A program made the translations under genes and the position numbers. From JAICLK01 sp963742655 (GTDB taxonomy: Bacteria; Patescibacteriota; Saccharimonadia; Saccharimonadales; UBA4665), in the NCBI GenBank assembly GCA_963742655.1, contig CAVUMM010000008.1, positions 1-64,000 on the forward strand: a DNA stretch of 64,000 nt. The letters run 5' to 3'. Numbering within the stretch: the stretch's first letter is position 1; each line of letters begins with the position of its first letter. Under the pieces are notes generated by a model that searched no databases, was not told the DNA's origin, and saw only the letters and a list, made by a program, of their open reading frames with translations. This document shows, piece after piece, positions 43,628 to 51,684 of this stretch.

Positions 43628-44628
43628 TGGATTCACTAACAGAAGAAAATACTGACACCTCGGTACACCAAGCTCCGTAAAAAAGTCCAAAACACTCTAC
43701 CCTTAAAAAAATATTGGTTGGAGGGCTATTAGTGCTCCTTATTATTGCTGGAATGTACGCAACTTTTTATTTGCAGCATAAAAAGCTGACCAGTGCGAAC
43801 AAAAAGATTGATAATCTTACTGCTCAACTGTCAGGTGAATCAGGCACAAAAAGTGCGAACACAAACACAAATTCAATTACTAGTACTAAATCAAACAGTC
43901 AGGCGGTTCATTTTGTATATAGTGTAGGGTATCCGCTTAATGGGGGTAATGGTACAAACAAGTATCAGGTTACGACAATAATAGGCGTCCCTTCATTTTT
44001 ACAAGCCGTCAGACTTAGTTCAACAATTTCGAATCAAAGTCAAGGATTCAAAGTTTTTACAGATGGCACTTTTAATAACGAGATGGGAAGATGGGATTTA
44101 GGTAACCCTGCTTATCCATAAGACAACGGAAGTGGGCCGTCTGAGATTTCGCTTATAGCAATTAGTAATCAATGGCTCAATACTACAGGAACAACCGACG
44201 AGAGTTTTGCTACAGCGGATTCATTCGAAAATCCGCTAGAAACTCCTGCACAAAAGCAAAAATATATGGGTCAAATTAAAGGTGCAACTGCGTCGTGCGT
44301 TAAAAATTCGAGCAAGGGTTTTAATACAAATGATAAAAATTTGAACGTATGTTATTCATTCTTATATGGACACGGTGCTTATGGAGTTTATGACCCGATA
44401 ATAGTTTTGTACGGTTACGCGAACATCGACAACCAGCCATTTATTCTTTCGGGATTAATCAACATTTACGATTCGTCATTACAAAATGTAAGTGCTGCGG
44501 GTAAACAGGCAGCTAATGATGCTGCATTAAAAGGCAACGTACCCAAGCAAACAGCACAATACCAACAAGCGATATTGGCGGCACTTAAGCAGACCACTAT
44601 TTCAGTGGTCCCTAATACCAATCATTAG
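43628..44628 (+). pseudogene. Broken gene for a membrane-anchored extracellular protein
   Basis: An ATG at 43628 opens MDSLTEENTDTSVHQAP and stops at 43679. In the next frame, SVKSPKHSTLKKILVGG leads into a membrane helix (LLVLLIIAGMYATFYLQ), a Thr/Asn/Ser-rich linker and an outside domain. That frame hits TAA at 44119-44121 but continues in the same frame to 44628 with similar composition (two Cys, GYANIDNQPFILSGLINIYD). So one frameshift and one in-frame stop interrupt an about 330-aa protein. A shorter product could begin at TTG 43714. It is the first unit after tRNA-Gly, and is more AT-rich than the core genes. Confidence 0.65.
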
Positions 44629-44704
44629 CAAGCTAGTAGTATTAGCAACTTATTAAAATTGTTAACCTCTCGAGAAATATTTACTATTACAAGGTAGTAT
44701 TTTA

Positions 44705-44732
44705 TTCGGAACATGACACATATGGGGCACCA
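44705..44732 (+). repeat. Array boundary repeat 1 (degenerate), ending GCACCA
   Basis: TTCGGAACATGACACATATG then GGGCACCA; only the end matches the family. A terminator (GGCCCC-TTT-GGGGCT plus T-run, 44746-44764) follows 13 bp later, the same order as in the other copies. Confidence 0.45.
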
Positions 44733-44745
44733 ATTTGTATCTATA

Positions 44746-44764
44746 GGCCCCTTTGGGGCTTTTC
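44746..44764 (+). terminator. Terminator after boundary repeat 1
   Basis: GCCCC-TTT-GGGGC with TTTTC downstream. Confidence 0.7.
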
Positions 44765-44842
44765 TATTTAATTGGGCTAACACCTCGTAAGTTGACGGAT
44801 CGAAATCTATAGTTCAAAATAGCGTCTAAGGAGATTTCAGCT

Positions 44843-45046
44843 ATGGTAGAAAAATTAGATTCTGATGGGTCTGGTGTCGGAGACGACATAGTTGCTGCCT
44901 TCAATGCCTGGGGCGAAACACCGGAAGGGCTAAGGACTATCGCCAGTGCTGAGAACGCACGAGCTGAGGGTAGAACAGTCCCCGTGGAGCGAGTACTTGC
45001 CGAACTTGCCCAAATGGATGAGCAAGTTAGGCCTCAAGCCGAATAG
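44843..45046 (+). CDS. Small antitoxin-like protein without visible toxin
   Basis: 67 aa. The C-terminal part ENARAEGRTVPVERVLAELA resembles the toxin-binding tail of ParD/RelB-type antitoxins and closely parallels RRGESTVPFEQVLQELG in the antitoxin at 46608-46847. The N-terminus is not a clear ribbon-helix-helix. AAGGAG lies 9 nt upstream of the ATG. No toxin gene is beside it, so it is an orphan or a solo regulator within its unit. Confidence 0.6.
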   Translation: MVEKLDSDGSGVGDDIVAAFNAWGETPEGLRTIASAENARAEGRTVPVERVLAELAQMDEQVRPQAE

Positions 45047-45098
45047 TGCCCATACTATATAGAGAAGATAGGAGAAGATTCATCGCCGATTTGTTGAG

Positions 45099-45141
45099 CC
45101 ACCTCAAAAGGTGTTGGAATGAAAGTGCGTCAAGCGCACCA
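45099..45141 (+). repeat. Array boundary repeat 2 (full 43-bp type)
   Basis: CCACCTCAAAAGGTGTTGG then AATGAAAGTGCGTCAAGCG then CACCA. Hairpin 1 is CACCT-CAAA-AGGTG; hairpin 2 is GTGCG-TCAAG-CGCAC. The end TCAAGCGCACCA matches the tRNA-Gly end at 10 of 12 positions, and the following AGCATAAGC parallels CCATAAGC after the tRNA. Confidence 0.85.
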
Positions 45142-45155
45142 AGCATAAGCATTTT

Positions 45156-45185
45156 GACCTCAGTAGATTTGAGGTCATTTTTTTA
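45156..45185 (+). terminator. Terminator after boundary repeat 2
   Basis: GACCTCA-GTAGATT-TGAGGTC followed by ATTTTTTT. Confidence 0.85.
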
Positions 45186-45282
45186 CTTCTCATGAAGTTC
45201 ATGCTGTGGGACAGCATTTACAAAACAAATTTGATTATTTATACTTCGGGAAGTAATTAAGTTTTAGGGAGCTAGGGGTACT

Positions 45283-46122
45283 ATGTCAGTGAGAAATATA
45301 TTATATCGTTGCAGGTTTGCAGGTGCGGGTTTATTACTATTACTCAGCGCGGGAACATTTAGTGCCAGAACGGTTCTTGCCGATCCTCCTTCTCATACCT
45401 CCTCAAACACCCAAAAGGTTATCGATGAAAGTTATTCCTCGATTAAATCCACCGTAAAACACCATCAGAATTCGTCAGTCATTGCCGATATCAATCAAAC
45501 TGGTAAAATCCTTCTGGATGCAAAAACAGATTTATCTAAATTGAATGATCCAAGTTCCCCTGGAACTATAGTCGGTGGTCTTGACCTCTTTGATTACTGC
45601 CTAAACAATGGCTACGCCAACGGATCATTTACTGCAGTCCCAGGTGTAGAATTTAATGGCGGCGCCTACACCTGGTACTGCGTAGCGGCGAACGGTACGC
45701 AAACACCGATAAATATGCAAGATGCCTGCATTGCGCAATATCCGGGTCAGGTGACAGTCGCCTACCCGCAAGATCCTAACAACTCATACAGCTGGGTATG
45801 CATTGCTCCGGCAACGGGCACCTACACCGACCCTACAACCGGTGCGACGGTAGACTCGATTACTACTCCAACCAGTGACATGACGATGATTACCTTACCA
45901 GGCAGTGCGTATCTAGAGGTCGTTGACAATGGTAATTCTGCCGACGCAATTATTACAGCCCAGATTCAGGGTCAAAATAATGCATCAGCCTCGCAGTTCA
46001 CCGACATTATGAACGCTGCCAGGAACAGCATCTTTAACACCGACGCCAATGCGGCAAACAACAACGCAGCGGCTGACAATAGAGCTTATTCCTGGGATCA
46101 ATATATATTAAATGGTCAATAG
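45283..46122 (+). CDS. Secreted protein with paired Cys motifs
   Basis: 279 aa. Signal peptide (MSVRNILYRCRFAGAGLLLL to ARTVLA), a helical segment, then two related Cys-containing motifs (FDYCLNNGYANGSF...YTWYCVAANG and DACIAQYPGQVTV...YSWVCIAPATG), each likely closed by a disulfide, and an Asn/Ala-rich tail. No catalytic residues recognised. It could be a surface or host-interaction protein. It is followed by its own terminator but no full boundary repeat. Confidence 0.7.
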   Translation: MSVRNILYRCRFAGAGLLLLLSAGTFSARTVLADPPSHTSSNTQKVIDESYSSIKSTVKHHQNSSVIADINQTGKILLDAKTDLSKLNDPSSPGTIVGGLDLFDYCLNNGYANGSFTAVPGVEFNGGAYTWYCVAANGTQTPINMQDACIAQYPGQVTVAYPQDPNNSYSWVCIAPATGTYTDPTTGATVDSITTPTSDMTMITLPGSAYLEVVDNGNSADAIITAQIQGQNNASASQFTDIMNAARNSIFNTDANAANNNAAADNRAYSWDQYILNGQ

Positions 46123-46150
46123 ATCTCGTATCTGTAGGTGATGAAATGTT

Positions 46151-46180
46151 ATGGGAGCCTGTTGGGCTCCCATTGTTGTG
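46151..46180 (+). terminator. Terminator after the secreted protein gene
   Basis: ATGGGAGCC-TGTTG-GGCTCCCAT followed by TGTTGTG; strong stem, weak T-run. Confidence 0.7.
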
Positions 46181-46366
46181 TCAACTTCGTATTTAATAAC
46201 ACCAACTATCCATCCTAAAGGGCAATCAAACTGCCTGTTAGGTCGAACACTTCAACCAACTCACCAAGCTTGCTATCTCCGTCCAGCTCCGTGGCCTTCG
46301 TTAGAAGTACGTCAACTGCGGGGCACCAAAGAAAACTTAAGCATTTAACCTTTGCCGTCGAGTTTT

Positions 46367-46627
46367 TTATTTTCTGTATATTTCTCTTCGATGGCCAACT
46401 TTTATTATTAGAATGATCAGTTTTTTATCTTGGATATCATAAACAACACGAAAATCTCCTACTCTCAGTCGCCAGCTTTTGATCCCCACCATTGGACGGA
46501 CCTTACCAGTTCTCGGGTTGTCCGATAGTTTATAGATGGATTTTGATATTCGCAAGCGAGTTTGTGCGGGAAGTTTCTTTAATTCTTTCTGCGCACTTTT
46601 CGTAAACTCAACTGCGTAATTGGTCAT
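46367..46627 (-). CDS. RelE/ParE-superfamily toxin
   Basis: 86 aa, normal RelE length. FTKSAQKELKKLPAQTRLRI is the N-terminal helical hairpin. SDNPRTGKVRPMVGIKSWRL and RVGDFRVVYDIQDKKLIILI form the sheet, and VGHRREIYRK is the C-terminal basic/Tyr segment used by mRNA-cleaving RelE toxins. It follows and overlaps its antitoxin by 20 nt. It reads opposite to the array repeats. Confidence 0.88.
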   Translation of the reverse strand: MTNYAVEFTKSAQKELKKLPAQTRLRISKSIYKLSDNPRTGKVRPMVGIKSWRLRVGDFRVVYDIQDKKLIILIIKVGHRREIYRK

Positions 46628-46847
46628 AAGTTATTCCCAATTCTTGCAATACTTGTTCAAAGGGCACAGTACTCTCGCCACGACGTTTTTCAATCTCTTT
46701 AATATCTTCCAAGTCCTCGAGCATATCAGCAAACTGCTCGTTAATTATGTCCGAAACAGATCGTCCTTCAGCCACCGCTTTGTGCTGAATGAACTTCTTA
46801 ACTTGCGAATTCAAATAAATTGTAGTCTTTGAATTTAAATCACTCAT
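46608..46847 (-). CDS. Ribbon-helix-helix antitoxin of the RelE pair
   Basis: 79 aa. TIYLNSQVKKFIQHKAVAEG then RSVSDIINEQFADML is a ribbon-helix-helix DNA-binding fold; IEKRRGESTVPFEQVLQELG is the toxin-neutralising tail. The pair probably autoregulates its promoter, just upstream around 46850-46880. Confidence 0.85.
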   Translation of the reverse strand: MSDLNSKTTIYLNSQVKKFIQHKAVAEGRSVSDIINEQFADMLEDLEDIKEIEKRRGESTVPFEQVLQELGITYDQLRS

Positions 46848-46919
46848 AATTACATTATAGTGCTATACCGTTATAACGTCAAGACTTTAGTCTACATTCT
46901 TTAATCAAATAAGTTTAAA

Positions 46920-46962
46920 CCACCCCAGAAGGCGTTGGAATGAAAGTGCATCAAGCGCACCA
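46920..46962 (+). repeat. Array boundary repeat 3 (full 43-bp type)
   Basis: CCACCCCAGAAGGCGTTGG then AATGAAAGTGCATCAAGCG then CACCA. Hairpin 1 is altered (CACCC/GGCG) and hairpin 2 has one mismatch. After it the sequence again reads AAGCATAAGC before the terminator. Confidence 0.83.
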
Positions 46963-46980
46963 TAGGAAGCATAAGCATTG

Positions 46981-47009
46981 TAGTCTCATACATCATGAGA
47001 CTATTTTTG
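46981..47009 (+). terminator. Terminator after boundary repeat 3
   Basis: TAGTCTCAT-ACATC-ATGAGACTA followed by TTTTTG. Confidence 0.82.
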
Positions 47010-47095
47010 TCTAAGAAGCTGTTGCTCACCATATAATAGTATCTTTCTTTGATGCGTAAAGTGGCATCATGTATTACCATATCACCCCCTACCTC

Positions 47096-47866
47096 TTAAC
47101 CAAAGAGGGAGACAGCTTTTTTGGGATCATATACGCTACACCAGATTTCCGCGTGACCGCTCCCAACGTCCTCCCAGTTCGTTCCCAGTACCTGTAGATC
47201 CTCAATGTCAATGCCCATGCTGTCAAGCCTTTTAGCCGTCCCATAGAGCAGCCTGAGCATCGAACTCTTGTCTTTCAGTATGAATGCGATACACGGATAG
47301 TCACCCTCCCAACCCTCGTCCTCACTGTGCGTAACGATCTCATTAAGTCGCTTGCGGACGACGTATGGCGCATAGTCATGGGCGAGAACCACTATCGCCT
47401 CTTTGTGGTCTGGCGTCCGGATGTACAGGTCAGGCCGGTTTTTCGGGAACTCCGTAAAGCGGCCCAGCTCAGCTTTCGTGAACAGCTCGGTCCCGGCCGG
47501 TACCTGCCGCATCAGTATCGGGTAGATTGCTACCACGTCCAGACAGTGGCTGACGAACTCGGCTGACATTTCAGCGTTCTTGTAGAGTGCATGCACGATC
47601 GGTTCTGTGACGCCTAACAGTTCCCGGACTTTTCTGACACCCGCATGACTCAGGTAGTAATACGCCGGCTTATGATACACCCGATACTGCGGTTCATATA
47701 CCTTCACTACCAGTTCTAATCTAACCAGATCCTCAAGAACTCTATACGTCGTATCTTTACGTATACCGAGAACCACGGACAGGGAATAAGAACTAACGAA
47801 CCGAAACTTGAACAATAGCTTCAAGAACCGTTGCTGCTGGACAGTCAGACGAAGTGTACCTATCAT
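47096..47866 (-). CDS. Replication-relaxation-like winged-helix protein
   Basis: About 257 aa. The N-terminal LTVQQQRFLKLLFKFRFVSS to LVRLELVVKVYEPQYRVYH is a winged helix of the type found in replication-relaxation proteins of plasmids and integrative elements. The following domain has PDLYIRTPDHKEAIVVLAHD and YPCIAFILKDKSSMLRLLYG, a nuclease-like alpha/beta layout. ATG 47866 is preferred since the upstream in-frame TTG lies in the GGAGG stretch. It suggests plasmid or ICE ancestry for this unit. Opposite to the repeats. Confidence 0.6.
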   Translation of the reverse strand: MIGTLRLTVQQQRFLKLLFKFRFVSSYSLSVVLGIRKDTTYRVLEDLVRLELVVKVYEPQYRVYHKPAYYYLSHAGVRKVRELLGVTEPIVHALYKNAEMSAEFVSHCLDVVAIYPILMRQVPAGTELFTKAELGRFTEFPKNRPDLYIRTPDHKEAIVVLAHDYAPYVVRKRLNEIVTHSEDEGWEGDYPCIAFILKDKSSMLRLLYGTAKRLDSMGIDIEDLQVLGTNWEDVGSGHAEIWCSVYDPKKAVSLFG

Positions 47867-47913
47867 CACCTCCAAAAAAATAATTGCCTATATATACATA
47901 GTATATAAAGAAG

Positions 47914-47978
47914 CGTGATTAGTGTATCACGACCCCAGTAATAGCGATTCATTTTACCCCCTATGAGCGCGGGGTAAA
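47914..47978. promoter_or_regulatory. Two palindromes upstream of the replication-relaxation-like gene
   Basis: CGTGAT-tagtgt-ATCACG (47914-47931) and TTTACCCC-(10 nt)-GGGGTAAA (47953-47978). Both are 6-8-bp perfect inverted repeats in a noncoding stretch just before the minus-strand gene, so they are candidate operators or parts of a former replication region. Confidence 0.5.
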
Positions 47979-48082
47979 TCACGATCGTTGCGAGAAAGCC
48001 GCGCGCACGTGCCGATGCAAGTAGGATCGTCTGAATTCCAACCTTATCCTTCTGACATCCCATTCGTTTAAAATGCATTTAG

Positions 48083-48125
48083 CCACCCCAAAAAGTGTTG
48101 GAATGAAAGTGCGTCAAGCGCACCA
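48083..48125 (+). repeat. Array boundary repeat 4 (full 43-bp type)
   Basis: CCACCCCAAAAAGTGTTGG then AATGAAAGTGCGTCAAGCG then CACCA. Hairpin 2 GTGCG-TCAAG-CGCAC is intact. Confidence 0.85.
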
Positions 48126-48168
48126 TTACAACCCATACGATTTTCTTACGGTATACTTTCAAACATTT

Positions 48169-48190
48169 GAGCCTTTACGGGCTCTTTTTT
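48169..48190 (+). terminator. Terminator after boundary repeat 4
   Basis: GAGCC-TTTAC-GGGCTC followed by TTTTTT. Confidence 0.8.
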
Positions 48191-48204
48191 GATAGAATTG
48201 GCTT

Positions 48205-48642
48205 ATGGATAAACCCGCCACAGCTAAAGAGTACATCGCCTCACTTAGTGACGAACAAACTATCAATGATACAAATGTGCTGATTGAAATGATGGAACGC
48301 GTAAGCGGCTCTGCACCAAAACTGTGGAATGTTGGCACAGTTGGGTTTGATACCTATCATTACAAATATGGCACTAAGCGTGAGGGCGACAATTTTATCA
48401 TTGGTTTTTATCCAAGAAAAGGTAAGATAACCATTTATCTTATGGATGGTACTGCTCGCTATGCTGAATTACTGTCCAAGCTAGGTAAGCATACTGTTAC
48501 TGGATATTGCATTTTCATCAAGCGACTTAGTGATATTGACCTGCCAATTCTTGAGCAGATTATCCAGCAGTCTTACGAGTTTATTAGGTCATTATCTCAA
48601 GAGGCACCAATTGACCGAATATTATGGCAAACTGAGAAATAG
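48205..48642 (+). CDS. DUF1801-family protein
   Basis: 145 aa. KPATAKEYIASLSDEQTIND, KLWNVGTVGFDTYHYKYGTK, FIIGFYPRKGKITIYLMDG and HTVTGYCIFIKRLSDIDLPI follow the DUF1801 (YdhG-like) pattern. The biochemical role is unknown. Genes of this family are frequent cargo of mobile gene cassettes. TAGAAT (48193-48198) directly before the ATG implies its own promoter inside the unit. Confidence 0.8.
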   Translation: MDKPATAKEYIASLSDEQTINDTNVLIEMMERVSGSAPKLWNVGTVGFDTYHYKYGTKREGDNFIIGFYPRKGKITIYLMDGTARYAELLSKLGKHTVTGYCIFIKRLSDIDLPILEQIIQQSYEFIRSLSQEAPIDRILWQTEK

Positions 48643-48735
48643 GCACTTTTCCTAATTTAATAAGTCACCTGATAAATTTAATAGTTGAACTAGGTTGCCT
48701 AGTCTTACGTTGCCGAAATTATCTATCGCACATGT

Positions 48736-48763
48736 TTGCAATGCGTCAACTATGCTGCACCAT
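48736..48763 (+). repeat. Array boundary repeat 5 (short type)
   Basis: TTTGCAATGCGTCAAC then TATGCTGCACCA. It shares ATGCTGCACCA with repeat 6, and ATGCGTCAA with the core of the full type. Terminator follows. Confidence 0.6.
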
Positions 48764-48779
48764 TTCCATGTAACATGAA

Positions 48780-48804
48780 AATACCTCAAACAGAGGTATT
48801 TTTG
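48780..48804 (+). terminator. Terminator after boundary repeat 5
   Basis: AATACCTC-AAACA-GAGGTATT followed by TTTG. Confidence 0.78.
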
Positions 48805-48817
48805 TTATCATGATGCT

Positions 48818-49195
48818 ATGAACGCCAATCCAGAAGTCGATAAGTACATTAGCTCTCTGCCGCAGTGGCAGCAGGCAATATGCGAGGAAGTTCGTAGCTT
48901 AATTCATCAAGCGGATGCTGATATTGTCGAGGAGATCAAGTTTAAGACTCGCCCGTACTTTACAATGCAGGGTAATGTCTGCGCTTTGCTTGCCGCTAAA
49001 GATCATGTGAATGTGTTTATATACGACCCTATTGCGCCAGACCCCTCGGGCATTATTAATCAAGGCCACGGTAATGCTACTGCTCGCTCAGTACAGCTAT
49101 ACAAGAGCGGTGCATTAGATGAAAAAGCTTTCGTCGAAATGATTAAGACTGTAGCTGAAAACAACCGCAAGGGTGGCTGGCGAAAACTCAAGTAA
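48818..49195 (+). CDS. DUF1801-family protein, second copy
   Basis: 125 aa. NPEVDKYISSLPQWQQAICE, VEEIKFKTRPYFTMQGNVCA, LLAAKDHVNVFIYDP and ENNRKGGWRKLK fit the shorter DUF1801 subtype. It is only distantly similar to its neighbour at 48205, so the two arrived separately or diverged long ago. Own -10-like TATCAT (48806-48811) 6 nt before ATG. Confidence 0.8.
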   Translation: MNANPEVDKYISSLPQWQQAICEEVRSLIHQADADIVEEIKFKTRPYFTMQGNVCALLAAKDHVNVFIYDPIAPDPSGIINQGHGNATARSVQLYKSGALDEKAFVEMIKTVAENNRKGGWRKLK

Positions 49196-49266
49196 GTTAG
49201 TTTCAACTTTATAGAAATTACCCAGCATTTCTCGGCTCAAACCTTATGCAAGACCTCTGAGTAAAG

Positions 49267-49294
49267 TTACACTTTGGCTAATAATGCTGCACCA
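49267..49294 (+). repeat. Array boundary repeat 6 (short type)
   Basis: TTACACTTTGGCTAATAATG then CTGCACCA. It matches repeat 11 (55100-55127) at 22 of 28 positions, defining a second subfamily. Confidence 0.65.
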
Positions 49295-49308
49295 TAGAGC
49301 ATATGCTT

Positions 49309-49333
49309 AGAACTCTCGTCGAGAGTTCTTTTT
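49309..49333 (+). terminator. Terminator after boundary repeat 6
   Basis: AGAACTCTC-GTC-GAGAGTTCT followed by TTTT; a near-perfect palindrome. Confidence 0.8.
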
Positions 49334-49894
49334 AATTCCATGGCCAACCGTGTCGCCCTCCCAGTGTCCATGGGTCTTACGTCGTTGTATATGCGCCGGG
49401 CGGGCATCAATACTGCGCGCTTCCTTTTGTTTGTTACGGAACGCTTTACGCAGCGTATTCTCCCTGGTACGACGGTATTTACCCTTGCGACAGTGCAGAT
49501 GGCCCAGTAAATGTCTGGCATGCCGCTAGAGCCAGTCATAAATGGTCTGGGCGCAGACACTCAGTGCGCGTCCGGTGGCCCGTAACCACCCGGTAATCTG
49601 CTCCGGCGAGTAATGTGCCTGCAGCTTAGCCGTAACGAGTGCGGCAAGAGCGGTATTGGCTAGAAGTTTCCAGTGATGTCGGCTGGCGGCCCAGCGGGTG
49701 CGCTGCAGTTGCAATCGGGCTTGGCGGGCGTCGTAGCCGGATCCATTCGGCCAGGCATGGCGATGCAGTTCCCGGCTGACCGTGCTGTGGTGCACTCCAA
49801 GCAGGACCGCTATTTCCCGCAGGCTGTGTTTGCGGCCGTAGACTAGGGCGCCTAACTCGTGACGCTGGTATTGTGTAAGCTGATGGTAGGACAT
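49321..49894 (-). pseudogene. IS30-family transposase remnant
   Basis: From ATG 49894: helix-turn-helix regions YQRHELGALVYGRKHSLREI and HSTVSRELHRHAW, then YSPEQITGWL and SVCAQTIYDWL. An in-frame TAG near 49523 interrupts it. The same frame then continues GKYRRTRENTLRKAFRNKQK up to HGHWEGDTVG, the first catalytic Asp, and is cut off close to the terminator at 49309-49333. The second Asp and the Glu are missing, so it is inactive. It is a different IS30 from its neighbour. Confidence 0.8.
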
Positions 49895-49988
49895 CGTTCT
49901 CTCCTTGCAGTTAGTTATTGGTAGGACAACAACTAGTTTACAAGTGCACCGGCGGTGTCCTTATTAGTTATGGTGCGCTTCGAGGTGG

Positions 49989-51037
49989 AATGTGAGCTTC
50001 CTGAATTCTCATTCAAATCGCAACAGCCAAATACGGCTTGAGTAGCTCGGCAGGACTTGCGTAACCATGTCGTTTGCGGGGTCTAGTATTGAGCAGGTTG
50101 ACCGCCAGGTCAACCTGCTCCTGCGTGACGTTCGCGAATGATGAGCCTTTTGGGAAGAACTGCCGGAGCAGTCCATTGAAGTTCTCGTTGCTGCCCCGTT
50201 CCCAGGAATGGTAGGGATGGGCGAAGTAGATCGTCAGGCCGGTGTGCCGTTCCAGCTCCTCGTAATCCTGCATCTCGGTACCATTGTCCAACGTCAGGCT
50301 GCGTTTCAGGTGTTTCGGCAACGGGGCAAGCAGTTGTTCCGTGCAGAGCCGGAACTGTTCTTTAGTGGCCTGCGGTATGTGTCCGACAAGGGCGTAACCG
50401 CTCTTCCGTTCGACGAGCGTCACAAGGTAGCCGCTATTGCCTTTGCCGCGGACGGTGTCGCCTTCCCAGTGGCCGTAGAACAGACGTTGGTTTACGGTTT
50501 TAGGTCGCACGTTAATCGAGCGTTTCTTCTGTAATTCCCGCTGTTGCTCCCGACGCTTGGTGCCGTACTTCCGCCGGAGCTTCTTGTGTCGGAGGTACCG
50601 CCACAGGTCCCGCAAGAAGGCTTTGGGCTGTGCCCAGAGCCAGCGGTAGACTGTGCTATGGCTCAAGCCAACCGCCACACCCGCTTGTTCGGGGCTGTAG
50701 TACTGGCGTAGTAGCCCGGTAATGCGTGCGGCTTGCGCCACGAACAGCTTGCGGTGCTGCTGGTTGGCCTGCTGTCTGAGCTGCCGATTGCGGACGCGGG
50801 CAACACGGATGTCATAGCCGGTAGCAGTCGGGGCTGCGCCCCGACGCAGCTCTCTACCGACAGACGAGGGATGAAAGCCCAGGATCCGGGCACAGGATCG
50901 GTTCGTGAGCCCGGCTGTTTTTAGCTTTGCTAGAAGAACCCGGTCATCTCGGGTAAAGTGGTGGTGGGCCATGAGGGCACACTCCTTTCGTATTAGTTGT
51001 CGTTGCAAACAACAGGATACGAGGAAGCCTCATGGCT
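49989..51037 (-). mobile_element. IS30-family insertion sequence
   Basis: The transposase gene is flanked by imperfect terminal inverted repeats: left TGTGAGCTTCCTGAATTCTC from about 49990 and right, read on the minus strand, TGAGGCTTCCTCGTATCCTG ending about 51034. Length is about 1.05 kb, right for IS30. Exact ends and target duplication could not be fixed by eye. It lies inside the unit that carries the 119-aa gene. Confidence 0.65.
50013..50972 (-). CDS. IS30-family transposase, intact
   Basis: About 319 aa from ATG 50972 (MAHHHFTRDDRVLLAKLKTA). Two N-terminal HTH parts, then the DDE core: GHWEGDTVRGKG (Asp 1), LTLDNGTEMQDYEELERHTG (Asp 2) and HSWERGSNENFNGLLRQFFP with KG (Glu), all as in IS30. 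An upstream in-frame start would add 12 residues. It should be active if both ends are intact. Confidence 0.93.
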   Translation of the reverse strand: MAHHHFTRDDRVLLAKLKTAGLTNRSCARILGFHPSSVGRELRRGAAPTATGYDIRVARVRNRQLRQQANQQHRKLFVAQAARITGLLRQYYSPEQAGVAVGLSHSTVYRWLWAQPKAFLRDLWRYLRHKKLRRKYGTKRREQQRELQKKRSINVRPKTVNQRLFYGHWEGDTVRGKGNSGYLVTLVERKSGYALVGHIPQATKEQFRLCTEQLLAPLPKHLKRSLTLDNGTEMQDYEELERHTGLTIYFAHPYHSWERGSNENFNGLLRQFFPKGSSFANVTQEQVDLAVNLLNTRPRKRHGYASPAELLKPYLAVAI

Positions 51038-51123
51038 CTCAAGTTTTGTTAGGTTGCGTTTTGAGTGTTAATTCGGGCTTCAAGATTTGCAAAATGTTCG
51101 TAAGAATTATATAATATGGGATT

Positions 51124-51483
51124 ATGACTGGCGACAACACTTCAAGAACTGTTATCGAAGTTAACCCCCGTGACAGTCTGCCAGCCTTAGAGGCGGCAGC
51201 AGTGAAATTGGGGGATATATCATTAAGGGTTATCGAAGATTTAGATGAAGCGTTGCGTTTGCTGAGGGCGCAAGAGGCTGCGTCAAATCGTGCAAAATAT
51301 TCCGAAGCAACAGAACAGCAGTGTGAAGACGCGGCCAGAAGGTCGTGGACCGAAGAAAGAGTCGGTGCATTTATGGGGCCGGAGGCAGTGCACGCCGTCA
51401 TTGAGATCGCAATTAGCGGTAACCATGGTTTGCGGGACCTTCATACTATTGCTGTGCATGGCTATACGCATGGACGTACATAG
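51124..51483 (+). CDS. Hypothetical protein
   Basis: 119 aa, mostly helical and acidic (LRVIEDLDEALRLLRAQEAA), ending GNHGLRDLHTIAVHGYTHG. No family recognised. TATAAT (51110-51115) ends 8 nt before the ATG. It is the only non-IS gene between boundary repeats 6 and 7. Confidence 0.55.
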   Translation: MTGDNTSRTVIEVNPRDSLPALEAAAVKLGDISLRVIEDLDEALRLLRAQEAASNRAKYSEATEQQCEDAARRSWTEERVGAFMGPEAVHAVIEIAISGNHGLRDLHTIAVHGYTHGRT

Positions 51484-51604
51484 ATCTAATAAATTCTATC
51501 CAGTTCTTCTGCGTTTGATTTAATATATTACGATCAAGCCAAGATTGTGCATCCATCGATGCTTAATTACTGGTTCCCACGGTCGCAGGTCGACAAATTT
51601 CCAG

Positions 51605-51647
51605 CCACCCCAAAAGGTGATGGGATGAAAGTGCATCACCCGCATCA
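51605..51647 (+). repeat. Array boundary repeat 7 (full 43-bp type, tRNA-like end)
   Basis: CCACCCCAAAAGGTGATGGG then ATGAAAGTGCATCACCCG then CATCA. The end TCACCCGCATCA differs from the tRNA-Gly end TCACCCGCACCA by a single base, the closest match in the array. Confidence 0.83.
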
Positions 51648-51658
51648 ATACATAGAAT

Positions 51659-51681
51659 CGGGCCCGTTAGGTTCTTTTTTT
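51659..51681 (+). terminator. Terminator after boundary repeat 7
   Basis: GGGCC-CGTTA-GGTTC (with G-U pairs) followed by TTTTTTT. Confidence 0.6.
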
Positions 51682-51684
51682 GTT

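Noticed and set aside
44119..44121. Stop-codon reassignment
   Set aside because: Only one TAA is involved and normal genes here end in TAA, TAG and TGA; UGA recoding as in Gracilibacteria is not supported.
46151..46348. Open frame of 65 codons after the secreted protein gene
   Set aside because: It begins within the terminator hairpin and has no ribosome binding site or protein-like composition.
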